Shown: piece after piece, positions 53,371 through 61,981 of the stretch
Layout of the letters: every line of letters begins with the position of its first letter
How positions within the stretch are numbered: the stretch's first letter is position 1
From: Rhodococcus sp. 4CII
GTDB taxonomy: Bacteria; Actinomycetota; Actinomycetes; Mycobacteriales; Mycobacteriaceae
Reading direction: 5' to 3'
Assembly: GCF_014256275.1 (NCBI RefSeq)
Contig: NZ_JACCFE010000002.1
Span: 7,255,501 to 7,319,500, forward strand
Length of the DNA stretch: 64,000 nucleotides
Translations under genes and position numbers: made by a program
The notes under the pieces: model-generated
What the model saw: only the letters and a program-made list of their open reading frames with translations
Database searches by the model: none
What the model was told of the DNA's origin: nothing

Positions 53371-54152
53371 TCACCGGACATGGGTCTGGATCACCGGACA
53401 TGGGTGAGGTAACTCCGAAGCCGGGTCGAGATGGCATTCTTCGACGGCCTGAACAGGTGCGCCGGCCCGGCCCCTCCTCTGCAGGCGAGAACGGCCCTTT
53501 GTGACCCCCAACTCGCCGGCAGTTCGGTGCCGGAATCACGCAGGTGCCGGTCGCTTCGGTCACCGCGGCCAGGACGCCATCTGATAGTCGAGAGTCCCAC
53601 CGCCGCACTCATTTTCTCAATGTCAATCCGGACTCCGACAGTTCCGGGCGACGTAATGATGACTGCCGCGGCGCGCTCCCACAGGGGCGTGTGGTGGCGG
53701 TCGCCTTCTGGCGACGACAGCATCTGCGCGAGCGTCGTTCTTACGCCCTGCAGGTGACATTCGGCGGATGGCCGCCAGGACTATGCAGATCCTTGCGAAG
53801 ACGGAGGTATACGTGGTACGACTATGTCGCTAGTATGACACCTGTGATGCCGAACACCGCCTGGCGAGGAGCGGTCATGGATGGCTCGACCAACGCACCA
53901 GTCGCGACGACGAGCCGGCGGGCGACACTGAGAGCAGGGTGCCCCCCTTGCCGCCGAGTCAGGCACCGCAGCCGCAAGCGGTGACACGTACCCGTAGAGC
54001 AATCTCCGAGTCCACACTGCTGCACGACCACCAAATTATTTTGCCAGATCGCTTTTCGGGTCGTGTGGAGGCATCGCGCAGCCGACAGCCAGCAGACCGC
54101 GGGAAAACCTGAACGAACAACAGATCTCCACGCCCCAGGATTGGAATGATCA
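53371..54152. other. Gene-poor region
   Basis: No supported gene. A plus-strand ATG at 53834 opens a 49-codon frame (STNAPVATTSRRATLRAG) that resembles the first residues of a TetR regulator but then ends. AT-rich bases at 54033-54044 may be the promoter of the LLM gene. Confidence 0.4.
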
Positions 54153-55154
54153 ATGAAGCTGTCCACCGTATTCGCCCCGATGCTCGCGACACCCGACCAC
54201 ATCGCGATCGCCGAGCAGCTCGGTTACGAGCGCGCATGGGTGTTCGACACGCCGCATCAGAGCCCCGACGTCTGGATCACCCTGGCAAGGGCGGCCGACA
54301 AGACCGAGCGCATCGGCATCGGCCCGGGTGTGCTGGTACCCAGCCTCCGTCATCCGATGTCGGCTGCCGCGGCGACCGCAACGTTGGCATCATTGGCACC
54401 CGGACGGGTGGCGGTCGCGTTCGGCACAGGATTCACCGGTCGACGAGCCATGGGCCAGAACGCGCTGCCATGGAATGCAGTGGCCCAGTACGTCTCCGCC
54501 TATCGCAGGCTTCTCCGCGGGGAGATCGTCGAGTGGGAGGGCGCCCCGATCCAAATGTTCAACTCGGCTGATCGACTTGCCGACGCTGCACGTGACGTGC
54601 CGATCCTGCTGTCAGCGATGGGCCCGAAGGGCGAGACCATCGCGAAGTCCCTCGAGGTCGACGGGCTGATGAGCTTCGGATCTACGGTACCTGCCATGAA
54701 GGACTTCGCTTGGAGCGTCATTCAGGTGGGGGGCACCGTCCTCGAAGAGGGCGAGGACGCCGACAGCGACCGGGTCAAGGCAACCGCCGGTCCCGCATGG
54801 GCCATCTCCTACCATGCCGCGCATGACTTCCAGGGCGGGTTTGCTGCTGTCGAGACGATGCCTGGTGGCAAGGAGTGGTCCGAAGTCATCGCCAGGACTC
54901 CAGAGGTCGAACGACATCTCGCCATTCACGACGGCCACCTGATGTACCTCAACGAAGCAGACGACGCCGCGTGGAAGGGTGGTGGAAAAGCGCTCCTACC
55001 CGACCTGACCTTCTCGGGTGACGCCGGTCGGCTCCGTGATCTCATCGCAAGCTACGCCGAGGAAGGTGTCACCGAGGTCGCCATCCTGACGTCGGGTCCC
55101 GACATTCCGCACGAGCTCGAGACGTATTGGAAGGCTCTCGACGGAATTCAGTAG
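54153..55154 (+). CDS. LLM-class flavin/F420-dependent oxidoreductase
   Basis: 333 residues from ATG 54153. MKLSTVFAPMLATPDHIAIA, YERAWVFDTPHQSPDVWITL and SLAPGRVAVAFGTGFTGRRA, then DVPILLSAMGPKGETIAKSL, follow the luciferase-like monooxygenase TIM barrel of bacterial LLM proteins. FMN versus F420 cannot be decided by eye. The last codons lie in a 16-base direct repeat. Isolated between pseudogene regions. Confidence 0.85.
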   Translation: MKLSTVFAPMLATPDHIAIAEQLGYERAWVFDTPHQSPDVWITLARAADKTERIGIGPGVLVPSLRHPMSAAAATATLASLAPGRVAVAFGTGFTGRRAMGQNALPWNAVAQYVSAYRRLLRGEIVEWEGAPIQMFNSADRLADAARDVPILLSAMGPKGETIAKSLEVDGLMSFGSTVPAMKDFAWSVIQVGGTVLEEGEDADSDRVKATAGPAWAISYHAAHDFQGGFAAVETMPGGKEWSEVIARTPEVERHLAIHDGHLMYLNEADDAAWKGGGKALLPDLTFSGDAGRLRDLIASYAEEGVTEVAILTSGPDIPHELETYWKALDGIQ

Positions 55155-55178
55155 TGGTGCGAAATTCAGTAGTGGTGC
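55145..55178 (+). repeat. Tandem direct repeat at the LLM stop codon
   Basis: AATTCAGTAGTGGTGC at 55145-55160 recurs exactly at 55163-55178, an 18-base period. The first copy contains the TAG stop of the LLM gene, so the gene end was duplicated. Confidence 0.8.
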
Positions 55179-55282
55179 CGCCGCATCTGGGTCAGCGAGA
55201 CCTGCACGTCACACGCCGCGCTGATCGTGTCCTGCCCCGCCCGCAGACATTCTTACGATGCCATCTCTGGTGTGGTCTCAGT

Positions 55283-55960
55283 AGGGCTGGGGCTGCCAGT
55301 GCTGGAGGCGCCTATCCCGGTCCTTGGTCCAGACTTTCGGCAGGTACAACTCCCGGTCGATCTGCGCCCGACCGATCGGAGGTAGGCGAGGAACACCCTG
55401 ATCTGTGGGTTTTCGATCCGCCCCGGCAGTGCCGGAGTACTGCCGGGCCACCCCGCCGAACGGTTCCCTTCTCATAAACCGGTATCGTCGAAAGATCAAC
55501 ACTCTGTCGGCGTCGCCGATCGTCGCGATCACCACCTCGCGCATATCCATCACGTAGCCAGTTGCAGTCCCATGAATAGACGTTCAGCAGCCGCTGCGTC
55601 CCCTCCCGCCCGCATCACCGGCCGCCTCGGCGAGCATCAGCCGTTCTTGCGTTCCTCACCCAGCAAGATCCGCAGTTGCGCGCCCATCCGCCGCCGCGAC
55701 CCCATCGGGGCGAACCGGTTCGCGAACCGAGAACAGAACATACCGGTGTCCGCGTGCATGTGGCTGCGTCACAACGGTGTCTGTTCGGCGAACGTCTTTG
55801 CCGCGCAGTCGGTGATGTCGCAGAAGAACCGGCGGGCCCTGATGTCGATTATGGCCGAGATGACCACCGATCGCGGTGTCGGCAGTTGCCGTCACCGCGG
55901 ACACCGTTCCTCGTTCCTTTGGGGTTCGGCAGCGAGGCGGATCGTGGAACCACCCGATGG
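55283..55960 (-). pseudogene. IS701-family transposase remnant
   Basis: Read on the minus strand in several frames: RRRMGAQLRILLGEERKNG, LLNVYSWDCNWLRDGYA, REVVIATIGDADRVLIF, GVARQYSGTAG and AQIDRELYLPKVWTKDRDRR. These are ordered landmarks of IS701-like transposases (first DDE Asp region is altered: the usual DETGFLKKG reads FRRYRFMRREP). At least three frameshifts and missing C-terminal half. No terminal repeats found. Confidence 0.7.
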
Positions 55961-56166
55961 AGAGCGTTGACAACGACATCGAAATCGACATCGAACAAAT
56001 GGGGGAGCAGCACCCGCACGCTCACAAAATCGCACGCCGACAAGCCGCCGATCAACCCATATCGACGACAGGCCCAGCACCTTCCTGGCAGTTGCCCCGA
56101 AGCCAGCTTTTCACGCTCGCCGACACGCTCGTTTTCTGCGAGGTCAGAATCGCCGTGAGGAGGCCT

Positions 56167-56484
56167 TCATCGCTTGCGAGATCGAACAGGGACAGCTTGC
56201 TCAAGTTCACGGCGGCGTCGAAGCGTCCTTCGCTCGTCCTCGGTGTAGCCGCCCCAGATGCCATGGGTTTCGCGTGCCTCGAGTGCATGGTTCAGGCACC
56301 GCGCCCGCACGGGGCAGCGGAGGCAGATTCTTTTGGCTGCGCGTACTCGATTTTCTCGGGGCTCGCCTCGTTCATTGTCCAGATAAAAGAACACCGTCGG
56401 GTCGGCGTCCCGGCATGCGGCGGTGAGTTGCCAGTCCCAGGACTCGGCGACCGGTGGCGGAAGCTTCAACATCAACGCCGGCAT
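56167..56484 (-). CDS. WhiB-family iron-sulfur transcription regulator
   Basis: 105 residues from ATG 56484, whose first base pair is shared with the pgi stop (TAATG). Cluster ligands: Cys in TAACRDADP, then ICLRCPVRARC (C-x2-C-x5-C). The turn GIWGGYTEDERR and basic tail follow. WhiB proteins bind a 4Fe-4S cluster and work with SigA, responding to O2, NO or redox. Last in the gnd-fgd-pgi operon, it may link redox state to F420/NADPH supply (inference). Subfamily not assigned. Confidence 0.9.
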   Translation of the reverse strand: MPALMLKLPPPVAESWDWQLTAACRDADPTVFFYLDNERGEPRENRVRAAKRICLRCPVRARCLNHALEARETHGIWGGYTEDERRTLRRRRELEQAVPVRSRKR

Positions 56485-58139
56485 TACTCTGCGTCCCTTG
56501 CTCTCCGGTACTCGCGGATCAATCCGGCGGTGGAACTGTCCCCGGTCGGAGCGGATCCGTCACGGTCCCAGAGGGCCGGTCCCAGCTCGAGGGCTGAGGT
56601 CTTGCCGAGCTCGACTCCCCACTGGTCGAACGAGTCGATACCCCACACCACCCCTTGCACGAACACCTGGTGCTCATACAGCGCGATCAACTGGCCCAGC
56701 GTGGACGGCGTCAGTTTCGTTCCGAGAATTGTGGTGGAGGGTCGGTTGCCGGGCATCACCTTGTGCGGGACCAGCGCGGTGTCGGTGCCCTCGGCCGCGA
56801 TCTCGTCGGCGGTCTTGCCGAACGCGAGCACCCGGGATTGGGCGAGCAGGTTCGCCATCAGTACTCCGTGCATCGACCCGACCCCGTCGAGGGTGGGCAG
56901 ATCCTCGATCGGCTGAGCGAAGCCAATGAAGTCAACCGGGATCAGCCGGGTGCCCTGGTGCAGTAGCTGATGGAACGCGTGCTGACCGTTCGTGCCGGGC
57001 TCACCCCAGAACACCTCCCCCGTCCCCGTCCCTACCGGGCGGCCGTCCGCCCGCACCGATTTGCCGTTCGATTCCATCGTCAGCTGCTGCAGATACGCCG
57101 GGAACCGCCCGAGGTCGTGCGCATACGGCAGCACGGCGCGTGAGTCGGCGCCGAAGAAGCTCGCGTACCAGACCCCGAGCAGGCCCAGCAGGACCGGAGC
57201 GTTCGCCTCGAGCGGGGCCGTGCGGAAATGCTCATCAACCTTCCGGAACCCACCCAGGAACTCGGCGAACCCCTCCCGCCCAATCGCGGCCATCACCGCG
57301 ACCCCGACAGCCGACCCCACCGAATACCGACCCCCGACCCAATCCCAGAACCCGAATACACTGCCCGGGGCGATCCCGAACGCGGCCACCCGCTCGGCAT
57401 CGGTGGACACGGCGACGAAATGCTGCGGCACCGCGTCCTCCCCCAGCGCGTCGGTGAGCCACCGGCGGGCCGCGGTGGCGTTGGTCATCGTCTCCAAGGT
57501 CGAGAACGTCTTCGACACCACCACGAACAGGGTGGTGGCCGGGTCGAGGCCCGCCAGTGTGGCCAGCAGGTCGGTGGGGTCGATATTCGACACGAACCGC
57601 ACCTGCGGTCCGTCCGCGTAGTGCCGCAACGCCCGGCACACCATCGCCGGCCCCAGATCCGAGCCCCCGATCCCGATGTTCACCACGGCCTGGATCCGCT
57701 TTCCGGTGGCCCCGCGCCAATACCCGGACCGCACCCGGTCGGTGAACTCGCCCATCCGATCCAACACGGCATGCACATCACCGATGACGTCCTGCCCGTC
57801 CACGATCAGCTCACCGTCGGGCGGCATCCGCATCGCGGTATGGAGCACCGCCCGGTCTTCCGAGGTGTTGATGTGCGCGCCCGAGAACATTGCGTCCCGG
57901 TGTTCCTCCACGCCGGCGGCCTTAGCCAGGTCCAGGAGCAGCCCGAGGGTCTCGCGCGTGATGCGGTGCTTGCTGTAGTCGATGTAGAGGTCGGCCGCGG
58001 TGACCGTCAGATCCCGGCCCCTAGTCGGATCCGCGTCGAACAGCTCCCGCAGGTGCAGCGGCGCAACGGTTTTCTGGTGGTCGGCGAGTTTCTCCCACAG
58101 CGCGGTCCCGGTGACCTCCGCGCGGTTCATGCTGCTCAT
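56484..58139 (-). CDS. pgi: Glucose-6-phosphate isomerase
   Basis: 551 residues from ATG 58139, which overlaps the fgd stop (ATGA). VVNIGIGGSDLGPAMVCRAL, VVVSKTFSTLETMTNATAAR, FGFWDWVGGRYSVGSAVGVA, and GEPGTNGQHAFHQLLHQGTR with the catalytic His, plus Lys in VELGKTSALEL, are all canonical. It interconverts G6P and F6P in the cytoplasm. Placement in an operon with gnd and fgd favours cycling of F6P back to G6P for F420 reduction. Confidence 0.97.
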   Translation of the reverse strand: MSSMNRAEVTGTALWEKLADHQKTVAPLHLRELFDADPTRGRDLTVTAADLYIDYSKHRITRETLGLLLDLAKAAGVEEHRDAMFSGAHINTSEDRAVLHTAMRMPPDGELIVDGQDVIGDVHAVLDRMGEFTDRVRSGYWRGATGKRIQAVVNIGIGGSDLGPAMVCRALRHYADGPQVRFVSNIDPTDLLATLAGLDPATTLFVVVSKTFSTLETMTNATAARRWLTDALGEDAVPQHFVAVSTDAERVAAFGIAPGSVFGFWDWVGGRYSVGSAVGVAVMAAIGREGFAEFLGGFRKVDEHFRTAPLEANAPVLLGLLGVWYASFFGADSRAVLPYAHDLGRFPAYLQQLTMESNGKSVRADGRPVGTGTGEVFWGEPGTNGQHAFHQLLHQGTRLIPVDFIGFAQPIEDLPTLDGVGSMHGVLMANLLAQSRVLAFGKTADEIAAEGTDTALVPHKVMPGNRPSTTILGTKLTPSTLGQLIALYEHQVFVQGVVWGIDSFDQWGVELGKTSALELGPALWDRDGSAPTGDSSTAGLIREYRRARDAE

Positions 58140-59137
58140 GCCAGGGCCCGCAGTCGGGGGGCGAGATCCTTCTCGAACAACTCCAGGAACCGCTTCTGAT
58201 CGTGCCCGGGCGCGTGGAACACGAGGTGGTTCAACCCGGCATCGAGATAGGGGCGGATCTGCGCCACCGCCTCGTCCGGATCCGACGCCACGATCCACCG
58301 CTTCGCGACCTGCTCGATCGGCAACGCGTCCGCCGCCTTCTCCATCTCGATCGGATCGTCGATGCTGTGCTTCTGCTCCGGCGTCAGCGACAGCGGCGCC
58401 CAGAACCGGGTGTTCTCCAGCGCCAACTCCGGATCCGTGTCATACGAGATCTTGATCTCGATCATCTTGTCGATCTCCGCGACGTCCCTCTCCGCCTTCG
58501 CCACACCCTCCGCGACCGCCGGCATCAGCTTGTCGGTGTACAACTCCATGCCCTTACCGGAGGTGCAGATGAACCCGTCGCCGGCGTGGCCGGCGTACCG
58601 GGCCACCACCGGACCGCCGGCCGCGATGTACACCGGGATCCCACCCTCGGGCACGTCGTAGATCGATGCTCCGACCGTCTTGTAGTAGTTGCCTTCGAAG
58701 TTCACCCGGTCACCGAGCCACAGCTCGCGCATCAAGGCGACGGCCTCCCGCAACCGTCCGAACCGCTCCTTGAACTCCGGCCACGGACCGGCGAAACCGG
58801 TCGCGATCTCGTTGAGCGCCTCACCGGTACCGACACCGAGCATGATCCGCCCCGGATACAGACATCCCATCGTCGCGAACGCCTGCGCCACCACCGCCGG
58901 GTTGTACCGGAACGTCGGCGTCATCACCGACGTCCCCAACACCAACCGTTCGGTGCGTTCGCCGACCGCGGTCATCCACGCCAGCGAGAACGGCGCATGA
59001 CCACCCTGATGCCGCCACGGCTGGAAATGATCCGACACCGTCGCCGAATCCATCCCGTGCGCCTCCGCCAGCACACCCAGCTCCACCAACTCCCGCGGAC
59101 CGAACTGCTCCGCGGACGCCTTGTACCCCAACTTCAT
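58136..59137 (-). CDS. fgd: F420-dependent glucose-6-phosphate dehydrogenase
   Basis: 333 residues from ATG 59137 overlapping the gnd stop (TGATG). MKLGYKASAEQFGPRELVEL, VSDHFQPW with H37 and W41 (equivalent to His40/Trp44 of mycobacterial Fgd1) and GTGEALNE with E106 contact F420 and substrate. Near-identical layout to Fgd1. It oxidises G6P to 6-phosphogluconolactone while reducing F420. Downstream F420H2 users such as the nitroreductase at 15709 are plausible. Confidence 0.96.
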   Translation of the reverse strand: MKLGYKASAEQFGPRELVELGVLAEAHGMDSATVSDHFQPWRHQGGHAPFSLAWMTAVGERTERLVLGTSVMTPTFRYNPAVVAQAFATMGCLYPGRIMLGVGTGEALNEIATGFAGPWPEFKERFGRLREAVALMRELWLGDRVNFEGNYYKTVGASIYDVPEGGIPVYIAAGGPVVARYAGHAGDGFICTSGKGMELYTDKLMPAVAEGVAKAERDVAEIDKMIEIKISYDTDPELALENTRFWAPLSLTPEQKHSIDDPIEMEKAADALPIEQVAKRWIVASDPDEAVAQIRPYLDAGLNHLVFHAPGHDQKRFLELFEKDLAPRLRALA

Positions 59138-60024
59138 CACGCCTGCACCGCTTCCATAGTCCGAACCTGATGTCCACCGAACTGCCGCCGAAGCGCCGAC
59201 ACCGCCTTCATCGTCGGCGAATCGGCCTGCCGCGAGGAGAATCGCGCAAACAGTGCCGCGGGGATCACCGGAACCGCGTGCGTGATGGCCTCCTCGATGG
59301 TCCAACGGCGTTCACCCGAGTCCGCTGCGTATCCGGAGATCGAGCGCAATCCCGGGTCCTCCCGGAGAGCAGCAACCAGTAGCTCGAGAAGCCACGACCG
59401 CACCACCGTGCCCTGCTGCCATGCACCCATCACTGTGTCGGGGGTGGTGATCCGGGGTTCGGCGACCACAAGTTCGTAACCCTCGGCGTACGCCTGCATC
59501 AACCCGTACTCGATGCCGTTGTGCACCATCTTCGCGTAATGGCCGGCACCAACCGGACCGGCATGCACGAAGCTCGCGGCGCGATCACCCGGCGGTCGGA
59601 GCGCATCGAAGATCGGCAGTGCCCGCGCAACATCCGCCTCGTCACCGCCGACCATCAGTCCGTAGCCTTCCTCCAGGCCCCATACCCCACCGGACACACC
59701 GCAGTCCAGGTAACCGATGCCACGCTCACGCAGAACATCCGAGTGCGCCTCGTCGGAGTAGCGGGAGTTCCCGCCCTCGATCACCAGGTCGCCACCCGCT
59801 AAAAGGTTGCTCAGTTCGTTGATCACGGCGCGGGCCGGCTCGACGGCCGGAACCATCACCCATACCACCCGCGGGGCACTGAGGCGAGTGACCAACTCGG
59901 CCAGGGATCCGACGTCACACACAGACGGATCGGAGTCGTATCCGACGACTTCATGGCCGGCAGCGCGCACACGCTCACGCATGTTCCCACCCATCCGTCC
60001 CAGACCTATCAAACCCAATTGCAT
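59137..60024 (-). CDS. gnd: 6-phosphogluconate dehydrogenase (decarboxylating), short GndA type
   Basis: 295 residues from ATG 60024 with AGGAG upstream; shorter than the 470-residue Gnd. LGLIGLGRMGGNMRERVRAA, VIEGGNSRYSDEA, LDCGVSGGVWGLEEGYGLMV and GAGHYAKMVHNGIEYGLMQA carry the NAD(P) and catalytic Lys/Asn motifs. It makes ribulose-5-phosphate and NAD(P)H from 6-phosphogluconate. First gene of the operon; directly upstream lies a decayed acyl-CoA ligase gene. Confidence 0.95.
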   Translation of the reverse strand: MQLGLIGLGRMGGNMRERVRAAGHEVVGYDSDPSVCDVGSLAELVTRLSAPRVVWVMVPAVEPARAVINELSNLLAGGDLVIEGGNSRYSDEAHSDVLRERGIGYLDCGVSGGVWGLEEGYGLMVGGDEADVARALPIFDALRPPGDRAASFVHAGPVGAGHYAKMVHNGIEYGLMQAYAEGYELVVAEPRITTPDTVMGAWQQGTVVRSWLLELLVAALREDPGLRSISGYAADSGERRWTIEEAITHAVPVIPAALFARFSSRQADSPTMKAVSALRRQFGGHQVRTMEAVQA

Positions 60025-60089
60025 CGGGGAACTCCTTGAGAATTGCTTGGCGATCGGTGTGGCACACAAAGTCCACACTGCACTGTCTG

Positions 60090-60620
60090 TCCTACTCTTG
60101 TTCCGCAAGAGGAACTTCTGGATCTTGTCGGTAGAGGTTCGGGGAAGTGCGCGGCGGCGCAGCAGGATCCTGTCGGTGGCCGAAGACAACGCGTTTCGGT
60201 GCCTTTGAAGTGCGCGAGCCGCGTCTTAACATGATCGGTGATGTCCTGATCCTCGACCGAAGCCCCAGGGATGATGGACGACGTACGCGACGGGGACTTC
60301 GCCCCAGCGGTCGTCGGGGGTCCCGACGACCGCGACCTCAAGTACTGCCGGGTGACTGGCACTGCCTGTTCGACTTCGATCGAGGTGATGCTCTCGCCAT
60401 CGGATGACGACATCCTTGTCCGTTCGCGTAGTTCGATGTATCTGTCGAGTGCATCACTCCGCGGCCGCAAGATGGGAACCATCCGTCGCGTGCAGCGGCA
60501 ATGCCACCTCGTCCTTGGGGCGTCCGACATGAGATTGTCTCCGCACCCGCTCATTTCACCAACTGACGTGCCGCCGGCGGCAATATCCCGACCTTCCGGT
60601 CCAATCGCGCGGGCGGTGAG
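60090..60620 (-). pseudogene. Acyl-CoA synthetase (AMP-forming) C-terminal remnant
   Basis: Minus-strand pieces in different frames: GPEGRDIAAGGTSVGEMSG, RYIELRERTRMSSSDGE, SITSIEVEQAV, PGASVEDQDITDHVKTRLAH and FKG, then STDKIQKFLLRNKS. They follow the order of the AMP-ligase C-terminal domain (D-x6-K..., SSIEVE, ADP-type hinge, TGKIQK), with GENIS changed and the catalytic TGK reading STDK. Upstream catalytic core missing. It stops 65 bases before gnd. Confidence 0.7.
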
Positions 60621-60764
60621 ACCGACGATGTTCGCCACGCCTGGCGGGAGCGCAACATGGCCCGGCGCTCGGCCAGGTCGAGACGGCGTCGTTCGGGTCG
60701 TGGAGGAAGTAATCGGATGATTCGTTCGCCGGTGGTTGTTTGAAGGAGTGTCGCTGCTGTGCCG

Positions 60765-60935
60765 GGTATTGGTGTCACCACCGCTGTGGAGGTAGTACGG
60801 GGTGTAGACGGTGCGGGCCAGCGGCCACTCCTGTTCGTCGCGCCACCGGTTCTCGCCCACCACGAAGATGCGGACCGCGGTGCCGGGTCGACTTCGCTGT
60901 TTTTGAGGTAGTGGTCGAACTGTTGACCTGAATGG
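60765..60935 (-). pseudogene. CocE/NonD-type hydrolase C-terminal remnant
   Basis: QFDHYLKNSEVDP is followed in another frame by VRIFVVGENRWRDEQEWPLA and TVYTPYYLHSGGDTN, the diagnostic C-terminal jelly-roll entry of X-Pro dipeptidyl-peptidase-like hydrolases. One frameshift sits near 60880. Catalytic domain absent. Confidence 0.65.
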
Positions 60936-61075
60936 CGAGCGGTGATACCGCGACCTTAGGGCCGAAGTCGATCGGTTCCACCGGACGTCGGGTGAGTGAA
61001 CGGAGAGCGGGGGAGAAACGATGGGCATCTGCCGGTACGATCTCACCCACAACCTCAGGCCATCGGCGGATCAGG

Positions 61076-61864
61076 CTAACGGCCCTCGAATTGGAGAACT
61101 GGCCGGGCCTTACCCGCTTTGTAGGCGGCGACTGCAGAGGCAAGGCCTGTCTTGGTGTCCTCGGTGTCAAATAGTGGCATCGCGATATCGAACATTGTCT
61201 CGTCAGCGGCAGAGATGCCGCCAACAGCCCAAGTGCGCAGCAGCAACTTGTGCGCAGCGAACGCACGGGTTGGCCCCTTCGCGAGCTGCTCCGCGAAGAC
61301 GGTAGCCTCGGTTACGAGCTGTTCATCGGGCACAACCCGATTCACAACACCTGCGGCTGCCATCTCGGACGCCGAAATGCGCTCCGAAGTCAGCGCCCAT
61401 TCAGATGCCTTGGCTCGTCCCGCACGTTCGGCGACACGGTAGATTCCACCGAGCAGCGTAACGAGACCAAGGGTTTGTTCGGGATGACCGAATTGAGCTG
61501 ATTCGCCGGCGAAGATCACGTCAGCCCGCAGAGCCAACTCGAATCCGCCTCCAAGGCAGAGCCCCTGGACGGCGGCAACCACAGGCAACGGAAGGCGCTC
61601 GAACGTGTTGAACACGGTCATGTAGCGCTCGAAAAGGCCGCGCAATTGGCCAGCTTCCAGGTCGGGCCAGTCGACGATGTCTCCGCCGAAGCTGAAATCC
61701 GGTCCTTCCGCTCGGACTAAAACTGCCCGCACTTGGCTCGCAGTGATCGCCTCGACTGCAACCGCCAATTCGTCGGCAAGCTGTTGATCAATGCGGTTCT
61801 GCGGCGGGTTCTGCAAAATCACTGTGGCAAGTGCGTTTTCGATGGAATAGGTAAGGTGGGACAC
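61076..61864 (-). CDS. Enoyl-CoA hydratase/isomerase family protein
   Basis: 262 residues from GTG 61864 (TTGGAGT upstream). GPDFSFGGDIVDWPDLEAG, AAVQGLCLGGGFELALRADV (oxyanion hole) and GHPEQTLGLVTLLGGIYRVA match crotonases. The first catalytic Glu position (AGESAQFGHPE) is in the usual area. Third gene of the same-strand set with the fusion hydrolase and flavin reductase, 117 bases downstream of the former; suggests catabolism of a cyclic or branched acyl-CoA (inference). Confidence 0.85.
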   Translation of the reverse strand: MSHLTYSIENALATVILQNPPQNRIDQQLADELAVAVEAITASQVRAVLVRAEGPDFSFGGDIVDWPDLEAGQLRGLFERYMTVFNTFERLPLPVVAAVQGLCLGGGFELALRADVIFAGESAQFGHPEQTLGLVTLLGGIYRVAERAGRAKASEWALTSERISASEMAAAGVVNRVVPDEQLVTEATVFAEQLAKGPTRAFAAHKLLLRTWAVGGISAADETMFDIAMPLFDTEDTKTGLASAVAAYKAGKARPVLQFEGR

Positions 61865-61981
61865 TCGTTGACTCCAATCTAGTTCGGGACCGGTGCTGGC
61901 AGAGCCACACGTTCGGCGTTGCCAGACCACGAAGCGCGGCATAGGGACCGAAATATTCACCGCGGCGGTGGAGCAGGGATT

